Positions 40,777 through 52,710 of a stretch of DNA of 64,000 nt are shown here, piece after piece. The notes under the pieces are model-generated. The model did no database searches and was not told the origin of the DNA. It was given only the letters and a program-made list of their open reading frames with translations. The DNA is taken from positions 1-64,000 of the forward strand of contig CANTAL010000673.1 in assembly GCA_947650365.1 (NCBI GenBank), written 5' to 3'. The position numbers were made by a program, and so were the translations under genes. How positions within the stretch are numbered: position 1 is the first letter of the stretch; every line of letters starts with the position of its first letter. The DNA is from Chamaelirium japonicum. Lineage: Eukaryota; Streptophyta; Magnoliopsida; Liliales; Melanthiaceae.

Positions 40777-41781
40777 ATGGAGCACCTCACACTCCTCATC
40801 CTCTGCCTCTCAACCACCTCCCTCCTCCTCCTCCTCTCGCCACCATCTCAGGCCACCACCCCCTCCGGCACAATTCAGACGGCCGCTGAGCCGCAGACCC
40901 TCGCGAGCATCCCTCCGACCTCCGACGACGGCTCCCAGCCCCAGCCCTTCCTCGCCTCCCCTTCCGGCAACTACGTCGGCTACCTCCTCCGCCGCCAGCC
41001 CGGAGGCCCCGGCAACGGCTCCTGCTACGTGGAGGTCCAGGACACGGGCGCCGAGCGGAGCGCGTGGGAGTCGGAGTGCGCCGCCGTGGGTGGCGGGGAC
41101 GCGTGCGAGCTCGTGTTCTCGGACGCCGGGCTTGAGGTGTACGGCGGGGGCCAGGCGGTGTGGGGCGCCGGGGGCGGCGGGAACGGCACGGGGGCGCTGG
41201 AGCTGGCGGACGATGGGGAGTTGAGGATCACTGCCGAGGACGGGGTGGTGGTGTGGAAGTCCGGCGACGAGCCAAGGGCCAGCCAGGGGTGCGGGCTGCC
41301 CGGTTCGCCGGAGGCGGCCCCCGCGGCACCATCCTTTTCCCCTCCGGTGGGCGGCAGCGGGGATGTTCCTTTCGGTCAGCCGGCGGCGGCGCCACCCCTT
41401 TCCGCTCCGGTGGGAGGGGGCGGGGGTGTTCCGTTCGTGCAGACGGTGCCGGGCGGCCAGCAGGCCGTGTCTCCAGGTCTGGGTTCGGCTGCCGCCGCTC
41501 CGGTCGCCGGGGGCGGGAGTCTTTCGTTCGGGCAGCCGGCGGCGGGGAGTCAGCAGGTGCTGCCACCGCAGCCCGAGCCGTTCGGGCTCAGCGCGCAGCC
41601 GCCGGTGGGCTCCCAACAGCAGCCGCGGCAGGGGTTGAACGGGCTGGGCCAGCCCTTCGGGCGCAGCGGCCAGCCGCTTGTGGACAACACCCCGTACGAT
41701 AGCGGGTGTTCGAGGGGGGTGGTGGGCCGGTTTGAGATGGGCTTGTTCTTGGTTGGTCTCTTTTATGGGCTTTTCTTCTGA
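40777..41781 (+). CDS. Secreted bulb-type-lectin-like protein, possibly GPI-anchored
   Basis: A single-exon, 334-residue, very GC-rich open frame. A signal peptide is clear (residues 1 to about 26, with LSTTSLLLLLS). Residues about 58-165 resemble a bulb-type (mannose-binding, curculin-like) lectin domain: FLASPSGNYVGYLLRR, paired cysteines (83, 101, 110), a YGGGQAVWGAG turn and the closing DGVVVWKSGDEP. Two N-glycosylation sites (N80-G-S, N136-G-T) fit secretion. Residues about 185-305 hold imperfect repeats of the type APVGGGGxxPFGQPAA. The tail after CSRGVVGRFEM is hydrophobic (GLFLVGLFYGLFF), as in GPI-attachment signals. The likely role is cell-surface or wall carbohydrate binding, inferred from the fold only. 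A TATAAAAC-like box lies near 40,537. The canonical QxDxNxVxY sugar-binding motif is not evident, so sugar binding is unproven. Confidence 0.75.
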   Translation: MEHLTLLILCLSTTSLLLLLSPPSQATTPSGTIQTAAEPQTLASIPPTSDDGSQPQPFLASPSGNYVGYLLRRQPGGPGNGSCYVEVQDTGAERSAWESECAAVGGGDACELVFSDAGLEVYGGGQAVWGAGGGGNGTGALELADDGELRITAEDGVVVWKSGDEPRASQGCGLPGSPEAAPAAPSFSPPVGGSGDVPFGQPAAAPPLSAPVGGGGGVPFVQTVPGGQQAVSPGLGSAAAAPVAGGGSLSFGQPAAGSQQVLPPQPEPFGLSAQPPVGSQQQPRQGLNGLGQPFGRSGQPLVDNTPYDSGCSRGVVGRFEMGLFLVGLFYGLFF

Positions 41782-42483
41782 AAAAGAGGCCCACATCCTG
41801 TGGTTTGGCACTCTCGACATCTTTCTCTCATATAGTTTGTTCCCTCGTTCATGTTTATTATGGTGAGCAAAGAATATGATGCAATGATATCTGTCCAACC
41901 TGCTTAGCTAACTTTCTTTGTCCAACCTTACGTGGCATCTGATCAGTATCCTTCTGGAGCCATTGTGGAAATAGTAGAAGAAGGGAATGAGAACTTCATT
42001 GATTTATTAAGATTTCACTCCAATGCTTATTTGTAGAGCCTGTATTAGAAGATAAGGTCAATTTAAGTCATAGATACAACCCATGCTGCCCACGTCGACC
42101 AATCTGAAGGAGACACATGGTCTTGGTAAAATAGTCGTTGGGCCCCCACTCAGGGACACTAGAGTCCACCGAACAATGCCGCCACACGTTTTTTTGTTTT
42201 TAAATTGTTATGTACTAGTGCATGCCCGTGCCTGTCGGCACTGCAGCGGGCCGCCTTCGGCGGCAACACACCTAACGGCACAGCACTGGGCTGCCCGTGC
42301 CTATCGGCACTGCAGCGGGCCGCCTTCGACGGCAACACATCTGTCAAGAATGCAGTGGGCCGCCTTCGGCGACAAAACTCCCCCTGGTCATCACCACCCC
42401 CACCCCCCATCGTCTTATGCGATAACCAAATCGTCGTGCCGTTTTGGTAGCCATTTAGCATGGACACAAACACAAACACGCGG

Positions 42484-42543
<60 letters not shown>

Positions 42544-43389
42544 CATTTAACTAATCGTGTCGTGTCTAGTTTCGGATCATGACCAAAACCCCTATACCCG
42601 AACCCAACCTGTTTAACTAATCGTGTCTAGACCCTAAACTTGTACCCGGCCCGCTTATAAACGGGTAGACCCGATAAGACCTGTTTACTACACGGGTCTA
42701 TTCAATTGACCCGATCTGATGCAATCCGATATGACCTAGCCGGACCCGATAAGACCCGCTGGTAGTACATACTATAGTATCGGATTGCGGGTAGACCCGA
42801 CCCAACATGGCCCATTGAATTTTAAACGCGTCTTCCCGAGTCTACCATGTCCAGACCCTAAACCCGGACCCGACCTGTTTATTAAACAGGTCTAACATGA
42901 CAACTTTCTCTCTCGATCTTGATCTCTCCCGTCCCGTTAATTCGGCCCTTTTTAAGGAGCTAACTTTAATAACAACCCCCCAAATAAAAAAATGGTCTAT
43001 GTTCTAATACATGAAAAGTAACACCAATAAACATATGGTTTTTTTCGCATAAAGGCTTCCGATTTGCTTGTAACTACAGCAAACAAAGTTGTTTAAATTT
43101 GACATGAACGAATATAAAACTGTTTCTATAAATATAGCAAATTTGAAGCTGCTATGTGCAAAAAGCACCCTAACACAACAATGAAGATTGGAGAATCCGT
43201 CCTACTCGTCTCTCTCTCTCTCTCTACACACTCTTTTGCTATTTTGGAGTCTACATAAAGCCCCAAAGCGAGGGAAGGAGCCTCGCACGTGTGGGTCGCA
43301 CCCTCACCTTCGCTTCATTTTCCATGTGGGGGGTGATCCAATCAAATCTGTATCCACAGTCAAAAGCTGTGGCTAAGGTTCAAAGGCCG

Positions 43390-43562
43390 CCTCGCCCCTC
43401 CCACTCCAGCATGCCACACACATGCTCCCTCCTCGTCCGGCGGCCGATCATCACCGATTACCCCTTCGGGCCCTTCCTCAGCATCTCCCACATTATGTGT
43501 ATGTCCTCGTACTCGCACGTCTTCACCTCCTACCTCAGCTTCTCCAGTCCTGCCAGAACAGA
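43390..43562 (-). pseudogene. Scrap of an unidentified small plant gene
   Basis: One minus-strand frame reads EVKTCEYEDIHIMWEMLRKG, flanked by stops, then further arginine-rich text. The motif recalls short plant-specific proteins with a conserved YEDVHVMWEML segment; the family could not be named with confidence. It is too short and interrupted to be a working gene. Its place inside the putative Helitron suggests capture. Confidence 0.35.
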
Positions 43563-44200
43563 ACAAAACCAAAATCAGATTAATTCCAAACCACCCGATC
43601 GATGGGCCGCTCCGCTCGGATGGACAACTTTAATGATACAAACCGGAGATTGTAACTAAAGTTAATAGTTAATAGAGACTTTAATGATACAAACCGAAGA
43701 TTGTCTTTCACTCCCAACAATCCAACAAACACATTTACACACTCAAAAAGAGAGAGAAAAAAGAATCCAACAAACACAGTTATATACTAAAAAAGATAGA
43801 TAGAGATAAAACCTTGGGTGGGATTGAGAGAGAGAGGGAGATGGGAACCGGTGGCGGTGGCTTAATCGGTGTTGGGAACCTGAAAAAATGATATTAAATC
43901 ATATAGAGAGACGGCGTGATATTAAAAGATATAAAGAGAGAGAATGAGACACGGTGGAAAATTAAAACCTGAAGCACAACAATACCTGGAAGAACCCAAA
44001 ACGGAGAACCGGAAATTGGTTCAAAAAACAGGGCAGACGAATGTTCAAAAACCCTAAACATAGAGGAAATATTCAACCCAACAATAACAGGGAAGAAGCA
44101 CAGAAATCTGTAGGAAAATCGATAGCAACAAAAGCTTACCCTTTTACCGAAATCCGAGGAGTGAAACAATGGCAGGTGATGATCGTGGAGGCCTGATTTT

Positions 44201-44204
<4 letters not shown>

Positions 44205-44241
<37 letters not shown>

Positions 44242-44351
44242 GGGGGGGGGGGGGGGGGGCGGGGGGATCAGATCGAAGGGGGTGGATTGATAGTGGTGGG
44301 GGGGTAGATCGCAGAAGAGGTGTTGGGGCGGGGTGGGGGGGGGGCGGTTAG

Positions 44352-44417
<66 letters not shown>

Positions 44418-44632
44418 GTGCGAATGCGGGGGGATCAGTTCGCAGAAAAGGGGGGGGGGGGCGGTTGGCGACGGGGAGAGAGAGAGAGAAAGAGAGAGAG
44501 ATAGAGGGGGCGGGGGATCCGATCGCAGGGGTGGGGGGAAGCGGTTAGCGACGGGGAGAGAGAGAGGGGGGGGGGGGGGCGGGAGGGGCGGGGGGATCAG
44601 TTCGCAGAGGAAATGGGGGGCAGTTAGCGACG

Positions 44633-44720
<88 letters not shown>

Positions 44721-44997
44721 TAGAGGGGGCGGGGGAGGAGCAGATCGCAGGGGGGTGGGGGGGGCGGTTAGCGACGGGAAGAGAGAGGGAGAGAGAGATA
44801 GAGTAAGAGAGAGAGAGAGGGGGGGGGGGGCGCGGGAGGAGCAGATCGCAGGGGGGTGGGAGGGGGCGGTTAGCGACGGGAAGAGAGAGAGAGAGATTAA
44901 GAGAGAGAGAGAGAGAGATAGAGTAAGAGAGAGAGAGAGGGGGGGGGGGCGCGGGAGGAGCAGATCGCAGGGGGGTGGGAGGGGGCGGTTAGCGACG

Positions 44998-45066
<69 letters not shown>

Positions 45067-45223
45067 CGCGGGAGGATGAGATCGCGGGGGGGGGGGTGGG
45101 GGGGGCGGTTACAGGGGGAGAGAGAGAGAGAGATCAGGGGGGTGGGATCTCAGATCAGGGGCGGTTAGAGGGGGAGATTAAGAGAGAGAGAGAGAGGGGT
45201 GGGCCGATATATCGCGTGAGACG

Positions 45224-45302
<79 letters not shown>
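44205..45302. repeat. Purine-rich minisatellite with (GA)n and G-runs
   Basis: About nine units of variable length, each containing a GGGGGATCAGATCGCAGRG-like word, a G-run, GGCGGTTAGCGACGGG and a (GA)n stretch. Unit marks lie near 44,344, 44,461, 44,540, 44,620, 44,764, 44,867, 44,986, 45,104 and 45,160. The plus strand is nearly all purine for 1.1 kb. It makes long Arg/Glu/Gly frames that are not judged coding. Confidence 0.85.
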
Positions 45303-45305
<3 letters not shown>

Positions 45306-45559
45306 AGATGGCAGAGGAGCGGGGGCTGTCCGATTTTAGGGGCAGGGGGATCAGGGAGTTTTTGTCCGTTTGATTGGAGGGATATGGGGATATGTCTAAC
45401 ACATATAGTCAGATCGGAATCATCGGATGGACAACTTGTCTCTAAAAGTTGTCTCCGAAAGTTGTCTAGTCAGCACAAAACAGCCGTAACATGTTATATA
45501 GATGGGGCTAGCAATATAAATTCATAATAAATGTAGTTTATTTATTTTTTTGAAGGGAC

Positions 45560-46066
45560 CAAGAGGTCAGGAAATTACTTGGTAGTGCACCGGCACAAGA
45601 TAGACCAAGGAGCAAAACTCGCTATAAGAGCAGGAGAAATGTTTTGATTTTTTACTTAAAGATGATGGTTTGCGCTCACAAATTTCACAAACAAAAAGAT
45701 GTTCATTATACGCTATAACAATCTTTCTTCTCCCTCGACGTGCAGGATGTGCCAAGTCTACCATATTTATCATCTCATTCAAAAATGCATTTCTTCATCC
45801 AATCACTTAAAACCTTTGCACCCCACTGTTTTGCATCGGAGAAACATTCTGCCAAAATTGTGAGCCTTCCCTGAGGTCCATATCTTCATCTTTCTTGAAC
45901 AATAGGGCTTTACACAAGGATAGTCTAACCCAGGGCACTCTATCTTTCCGGTGATTTGGATCACCTCATTCAAACCAACCTCCATTATCTCCTTCAGCTG
46001 ATGAAGAGCCAATTTTACCGTGTGTAAACCCCTCCCCCCACGATTTACAATAAGCCTTAGCTTCAC
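45560..46066 (-). pseudogene. GRF-type zinc-finger protein pseudogene
   Basis: The minus strand encodes YCSRKMKIWTSGKAHNFGRM, then LRCKTVGCKGFK. This fits the GRF zinc finger (C..C, TS, N-x-GR, C, C), a small DNA/RNA-binding module. Where the family has a tryptophan after GFK there is a TGA, and a second frame continues LNEMINMVDLAHPARR. One stop and a frame change therefore break the gene. No coiled-coil or nuclease partner lies next to it. It could be a scrap of a plant GRF/coiled-coil protein. Confidence 0.55.
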
Positions 46067-46595
46067 AAGGAAGGTGAAGTGGGATCATATTCATTTAAGT
46101 TTTGGGCTGAAGTAAATGCATAAAACTATAAAAAGATGTATTAAAGTATTGAGATTCATTTATGAATTGATCGTTGAGGCTTCACCGCCATCCATCCTTT
46201 GATTTCTTCAACTTAGGGTTTTGAAATTCCTTCGTATATGTGCTGCCGCTATCACTACGGATAAAGACTCACCACCACAAAGATATATTGTACCACCACG
46301 AGGATATGTTGTAGTTGCAGATGCAGAGGTTGGGGGAAAATAAAGTTTCATTGTAGATTTTTCTCTTATGTGCTCTTTGAAGGGGGAAGACAAAGCATCC
46401 AACGACTCATTCTTTTTAGTCATTGATTTCAATCCTCCAATAATGACAATGATGTTAACTCATGTACCATAGTCAAAGAGTCGAGGGCAAAATGGTCTGA
46501 TCAAATTTTGGGGTTGCTGACTAGCCGTCGCTCATGATAAAAAAATTTGGGGGTGGGGGGTAGGGGTGTTAAATAAAAAACGGGGCAACATGTAT

Positions 46596-46850
46596 ATGAA
46601 GACACAAATCTCCCACCCCAAATTGATGTGGGACTATCCACTCAACACCTGCCCCTTCCCATACACAGGGAGAGACGTTAGCGGGGAGAAAGAGGATGCG
46701 ACGGGAACACATGAGGGGAGATAAAGTGTGGCATGCTCTAATACCATGTCACTAATCACGTGCCCCCTCAAAACCGGTTGCGAGGGGGAGGGGGAAACTG
46801 GTATGTGAAGACACAAATCTTCCACCCCTAATCTATGTGAGACTATTTGC
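46596..46850. repeat. Spaced direct repeat
   Basis: A block of about 45 bp (ATGAAGACACAAATCTCCCA.. to ..CTCAACA) at 46,596-46,648 recurs with changes at 46,803-46,855. It could mark a transposon edge; no further structure was assigned. From 46,860 to 47,700 only AT-rich sequence is seen. Confidence 0.4.
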
Positions 46851-47702
46851 TCAACATTGATAACCTAATAGGCTGAAAGGTTTTTCACTAAGACAAGAGG
46901 AAGGTTGACACTAGAGAGCAAGAGGAAATATGCCATGGCATTCATTCAAACCCTTAATGAAGGCCACAGATTGAGACAAATGCAGGGAATATAGTGTGAC
47001 AATACTAAAAAAAGTGCAGGTAAAAGCTAATTTTAAGCATCCTATCATTTTCCCATATTTTGACCCAATGGCTCAAGGCTTTCAGCTTGGTCGCGTGTGC
47101 ATCGTACCCAGGTTTAACTTGCCAAGCTCATTGAAGGGATCACATCAGGAGGGTATGTTAACCCTCCTGTCAAGCCCTAGCCACCGTGAGTTGCTCTCTT
47201 AGACCCTAGCTAGTTTTTATTTAATTATATATTATATTTATGAGTTTTTTTTAAATTAATATTTTAATAATATGTAATTACTTAAATGCCATTACAACTT
47301 TATAAATTTCAAAAGTATCATCTTAATGAATTCTGACTGCCACGGGTGGCCAACGCCAAAAAACGTCTCATCACGTGGTTGTATATTTTTTTTACTTCTA
47401 AATTTGTTTATAAACATAACATCCGGAATGCATTGTTTAAAACATGATGCATTGATTACTTGAAATTAGGAGGTCCAACAAAACTGACTATTGTGCAATG
47501 AAATGTTTTAAACTAAACACTGCAACTAAAATGAAGTGTTTTAAGCAGTATCTCCTGGATGCGGTGTTCATCGAAAGTCTAAAAAAAAATTATAACCGAC
47601 GTGACATAGTGCTTTTCGACTCTGACTTGCCACATGACAGTCTGAATACATAAGAGCGTTAAATAATTACATATTTTAAAATATTATTTTGAAAAATACA
47701 CC

Positions 47703-48268
47703 TAGATTTTTGGGATTTTTTAAAAAGAAATATTAAAAAAATAAATATTTAAAACAATAGCGTTTGACCAAAACAATTTATCAGAGAAGCGCTCTGACTG
47801 CCCCATCGACTGATCGCACAGGAAACTGAGTGTCACGTTGGACTTATGCATCAGCGACAAACCCGACATCTGTGATGCAGAGTTTAAAACCGGCACGAAG
47901 AAGGTAGGGTTCAGTAGAAACCCACTCGGAACAAAAGTGACTCTAGACTGATTTGTGTCGAGGGCTGTATAAACCCGGCCTTCTGCATGCCAATTTTAAA
48001 CTCAGCATCACAGATGCCGGGTTTGTCATTGATGTATAAGTGACTATGGACTGATTTGTGCCAAGGGCTGTATAAACCTGATCTTTTGCATGTAGGTTTT
48101 AAACTCAGCATCACAGATGCCGGGTTTGTCGTTGATGTATAAGTCCGACGTGGCACTCAGTTTCCTATGCGATGAGCTGACGGGGCAGTCAAGAGTGTTA
48201 TTTTGATAAATAGCTTTGGCCAAACACTATTGTTTTAAATATTTATTTTTTTTAAAATCCCTATATTT
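47703..48268. mobile_element. Long-inverted-repeat MITE (Mutator-like) beside FIO1
   Basis: The left arm (AAATATTTAAAACAATAGYG.., GACTGCCCC, CAGGAAACTGAGTG, CAGCGACAAACCCG) recurs in reverse at 48,090-48,265. This gives inverted repeats of at least 150 bp around a central tandem duplication of about 105 bp containing GGGCTGTATAAACC. Long arms without a transposase suggest a Mutator-type MITE. A target duplication was not determined. It ends about 170 bp before the FIO1 start codon. Confidence 0.6.
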
Positions 48269-48440
48269 ATTTGCTGCAAAGTACAACCTACCCTTTTTAC
48301 CTTGTCGACAAATCTGTTCAGGCCCTCGCTTCGTCGATGATCGATCTCGCATCTTCCGAGGCTTCCGTTATCCTTATTTGAAAAGGGCGGGAGGTGGGCA
48401 GACGCTGTAACGGTCCATTCTAGGGTTTTCCCCTCCGGAG

Positions 48441-51400
48441 ATGCTGAGCAAGAAGCGGCGGCGGGCGGAGCCGCCGTCCATCCACCCCCGCAACCGATAC
48501 TCGGAGAAGCCGCCGGATTTCGGCCTTCTCGCCTCCCTCTACCCTTCCTTCCGCCCCTTCGTCTTCACCTCCCGCTCCGGCCGCCCCGCCATCGACTGGA
48601 CCGACTTCAACGCCACCCGCGAGCTCACCAGAGTCCTCCTCCACCACGACCATGGCGTCAACTGGTAACTCACGGCTCATACATAAAGAAGTTTGGGTTT
48701 TTTTGTTCATTGAAAACTTTGGGCTTGGGGAGGGGGGGGGGGGGGGGGATTGCGGATTGTAATGTTTAATGGTTTTGCTTTGCAGGGGGATTCCGGATGG
48801 GCAGCTCTGCCCTACGGTGCCAAACCGATTGAATTACATCCACTGGATCGAGGAATTACTGTCCTCCGAGCTCATCCCCGCCAGCCATGGCCCCGGGGGG
48901 AGGGTGAGAGGCTTTGACATTGGGACCGGGGCCAACTGCATATACCCGCTCCTCGGCGCATCGCTGTTGGGGTGGAGCTTTGTTGGGTCAGGTGGTCTTC
49001 TTTGTCTCTAATCTGATCTGTTCATTTCTCACTGAGCACTCAAGAATTCCTTAGATTCGTTTCCTGCAATGCCAGTGTGGTGAAATTTATCAGACTTTTG
49101 GTTGTAGATATAACGGATGTGGCTCTCGAATGGGCAAGAAAGAACGTGGGGAGCAATCCCCACCTCTCGGAGCTAATCGAGATTAGAAATTCTAATGATC
49201 CATCATATTCGGGCGATGTTATGCCAAGTTCAGTAGAAATTGTAAACGAGGAAGCCGCGGAGTTTACTGATGACAATGTAGAGTCATTATGCCCAAATCC
49301 AGAGCAGGGCTTCTGCCGTGAACCACCCATACTTGTAGGCGTTGTTAGGGATGGTGAGAATTTCGACTTCTGCATGTGCAATCCTCCGTTCTTCGAGAGC
49401 ATAGAGGAAGCGGGTCTGAACCCAAAGACGTCGTGTGGAGGGACCTCTGAGGAGATGGTTTGCCCTGGTGGAGAACGGGCTTTTATTACTCGTATTATCG
49501 AAGATAGTATCGCATTGAAACATTCTTTCAGGTGAGATTCAGATCTACTTCTGTTATTCACTTTTTTTTTTTTAATTTCTTCTCTAGTGGATGATATTAT
49601 ATGATGTGTTATAATACAACTCCATCCAAAATTCATCACTACATTTCATCCAGTCCATCCAAGAAGTAAAAATTATCCTAAAAAAACAAAATAACACGCT
49701 TTTTTCTTGAGGTATTCTGAATTTATCACATCCTGTAGTTTTTTTTTCTTCCTTTTCATCCTGTCGTTTTTTTTCTGAGCTGATCTGTCGATCAGCTCAG
49801 AAACAAAATGAACAGCTAGTCTGATGATGTGATTGGGTAGAACCACAACCTTGTTGAAATCTGTCGATTTGTTCCCTCCAAGTTATCTAGATCAGTAGTA
49901 GAATCTATGAGAAGTCAGAAAGATTGATATACTGCCGATGAACTCTCATTATTCACTAGACCCTTTGACAATCCCTTATTTTGCCAGGCCACTTCATACT
50001 CTGCTAGCTCCATCAAAATGATGGATTCTCAAAATAGTAGGCTTGTTGGGTCATGACAGAATTTGTTCTATGATTACTGATGCTTGCCAAGAGGTTCAAT
50101 TTTGGTTTTCTAGTGGTCGAGAGGTTTTCGAAAATGGATCATTCATTCCGTATCTTGAAAACTTCCTCATACATCTTATGTATCCATTTGATTTTCTTTG
50201 GGGATTTTTGGATTGCATGGAGTGCCTAGGTCTTTCACATTAGATAGACTTTAGGTTCCTTAACTACTTTTGGAGGACTTTTGGTCAAAATTCGGTACCA
50301 CTCTTCTGTTTGGTGGCTTTTATCATCCCTAGACTTAGGTCACATTAAGGTCCTGAACTGTAGGCTTGGTGATATACGTAGGTGTTTAACACGCGAGGGA
50401 TCGACTCGACGAGATTTAGTTTTATGATATCACACTTTTCCTATAATAGTTCTATTAACCGTTGACAGCCTTTAGAGATTATCTATTGCCACCCTATACC
50501 CTCTTCCGTAGACTGGTCTCCGATATCATACTTAGGGAGGCTTAGAGCTGATGCTGAGGACATAGTTAGGCACATTAAGAATTTTTAGCAACAAATGACT
50601 GAGACGCTAATAATGTTCACTACCAGGTTCAAGGATGCAATCGACGAACATAGAAGTGATCATAGTTTTGAAGTGGGAGAGTTAGTCCTCACAAACTTCA
50701 ACAGAATTTTGCAAAAAAATGAGCCGGAGGAAGTTTGGATCCTTTTGTTTCCTTAATAATTTAGTTTTCAATGCCAATCTCTTTAGACTTGCTTGCAAAC
50801 ATGCCTACTTCCTCACCCTGAACAATGGCAAGCTATCCCAATTCCATGGAGAGCCACATGCTTAAGAGGATTTTACTACACTGCCTTCCACTAATGCCAT
50901 TAGAGAGAGAAAAGATCAGGTTGAGAATGTGGTGGATATCGGAGAAACAACTAATAGATGGAGCGTTAACTGACAGTACCTAGTCATGTGGCGAAATTGA
51001 CCTATGAGCAATTGCACCGTGAATGAGGACGAGCTATGACGATCATGCTAGGACCTATTTAAAGACTAGTAGAGTCCTATTCGATGGAGTCTTGTTCTTC
51101 CTAACAAAGGGAACTCACGTAACGTAGGGCTACTTTCTTTTTCATTTTTGCTCTTTTCATGTTACCAATATTTTCAAACACCAGTTATCAAAAAAAATAT
51201 TTTCAAACACCTGCCACAATTTCCCCTTTCATGAACATGAACTCATGTAGTAGTTTACATACTTCTATTTTTGATTATTTGTTGGTGCACGTGTGAGGGA
51301 GTTCCAAGCAATTTATTTGATTATTGACTTGGTTTATTTTATCTATTTGTATGTTTAATGTAACCGATGATCTAGATTTAATGGCTAATGGAGCCCATTC

Positions 51401-52668
51401 GGTGGCCTCAAGGCCACGACTTACGTTCAGGGCTGATTGGGTGAGTAATTTGTCCATTTATAAGTCAAACCAAGCCCATCTGAGTCCCATCTTTGGGATT
51501 ATTGTTCATTAGGTGGAGGGCACAATCTCTCCCCTTTTCCATGTCTCCGGACTACATGTATGTCCTATTCAGACCGAACCTCATCCTTTCTCTCTCCTCT
51601 TCCCTTGATTTCTTCTATCGCCTCACCTTCGCTTAATTTTCATGCTACAAAGACTTATCAAGACTTATATGAAGAGCCCTGTTCTTCTCTCAGAACTCAG
51701 AAGTACTTTTGGTTTGATTTGAGATTAATTGCATTAGGCCGACAGCGCGATCTTCCTTCCCCTCCTTTTCTCCTCTTCTTTCTACTCTCGTAACTAGCGT
51801 TGCTTGAACTGAAGGTCAGCTCGTCCTGAAGAATGTCTCCTAAGTAGCGCATCGTGTCTCCCAGCCTTCCCATGTGATACTTTTCCCTCGTCTTGTTCTT
51901 GCTTTGATCCTGCATCCTTCCATACCCTTTGCTATCCTTCCATGGTTTAACCCCCATTTCTTCATAGTTTGTCCATATGTGCTGAGATTTGTCTTGATTT
52001 GCATGCCTTCATCTTTGTAGTGGATAGTCATTTGCTTTGACCATCACATTACATCATTTGGATGCCCTTCTTGCATATATTTTGAAAATTGCTGTTTTCT
52101 GATTGTGAGTTTTTAATAGCTACAAATTAGTTACTGCACATTGTCATTTTAATTGATTTGTTCTTCACTTGCTAGATTCACCGTGCATACACATATAACA
52201 TAACCTTTGGCTCATGTTTATGATAGTCTTATTTTATGTTTGGAGGCTGCCTTGAGTGCTGATAATTGATTATGTGAACCAAATTTTGATCAAATGGTCC
52301 TCCAATTAAGGTCACTCGGTACCAAATTGCAATCATATTGCACCAAAATCTCCCAAAAGATTCTGTAATTTTTCGTTGATTATTAGAAATAGAAGTTCTT
52401 GGCTCTAATAATATTTCAAAGGGAAGTTCTCATCTGATCTTTTATCTGTTCTGTTTATAGGTGGTTCACATCAATGATTGGGAGAAAAGCAAACTTAAAG
52501 TTCTTAGTGTCAAAGCTTCGTGAGGTCGGGGTCTCAATAGTAAAGACTACCGAGTTTGTACAAGGTCAAACAGCTCGATGGGGTCTTGCATGGTCTTTTG
52601 TGTCTCCAAGCAAAAAAGTCATTGCATTGAAAACGCCGAATAAGATCCATCATTCCTTCACGCTTGAG
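48441..52668 (+). CDS. FIO1: FIONA1/METTL16 U6 snRNA m6A methyltransferase, first four exons
   Basis: This is a homologue of METTL16 (FIONA1 in Arabidopsis), a nuclear S-adenosylmethionine-dependent enzyme that makes N6-methyladenosine in U6 snRNA and some mRNAs. Exons: 48,441-48,664; 48,786-48,991; 49,108-49,531; 52,461-52,668. All junctions are GT-AG and in phase, giving 354 residues. Family marks are SIHPRNRYSEKPPDFGLLAS at the N-terminus, ATRELTRVLLHHDHGV, PDGQLCPTVPNRLNYIHWIE, the SAM-binding GFDIGTGANCIYPLLGASLL (about 118-137), the catalytic NPPF (residues 235-238 in FDFCMCNPPFFES), CPGGERAFITRIIEDS and VKTTEFVQGQTARWGLAWSF. After ..HSFTLE the donor at 52,669 should lead to C-terminal exons. 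None was recognised before 64,000, so the gene either has a very long intron 4 or is cut short. Intron 3 (2.9 kb) holds a Ty3/gypsy fossil. Confidence 0.9.
50440..51120 (+). mobile_element. Ty3/gypsy fossil: integrase tail and chromodomain-like end
   Basis: The plus strand reads like the end of a chromovirus-type Ty3/gypsy pol. It has a DAEDIVRHIKN..TRFKDAIDEHR helix, the SFEVGELVLTN strand of the integrase C-terminus, and later QYLVMWRN..MSNCTVNEDEL, resembling a chromodomain. It is fragmentary and old. It lies in FIO1 intron 3, in sense orientation with the gene. Confidence 0.6.
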
Positions 52669-52710
52669 GTTTGGCTATCATACACCTTATTTTCCCATAA
52701 ACTCATTATT

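Larger units (their letters stand above)
42215..45502 (-). mobile_element. Putative 3.3-kb Helitron with foreign content
   Basis: On the minus strand a host A precedes TCTATATAACATGTTACGG. The other end is GGCACGGGCATGCACTAG followed by a host T, with palindromic GCCGCCTTCGGCGGC-like words upstream. Both tips match the Helitron family at 18,235-18,905. The interior has a (GA)n tract (42,487-42,540), CGGGTC-rich text (42,570-42,900), a gene-like scrap (43,390-43,562) and a minisatellite (44,205-45,302). The two ends could belong to different copies; no Rep/helicase is present. Confidence 0.45.

Noticed and set aside
40810-41898. A 362-codon minus-strand frame over the lectin gene
   Set aside because: It is an antisense shadow of a GC-rich gene; its composition is Arg/Pro/His-rich and it has no motif.
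44320-45168. A 282-codon Arg/Glu/Gly frame
   Set aside because: It is the minisatellite read through; GA repeats never generate stops in these frames.
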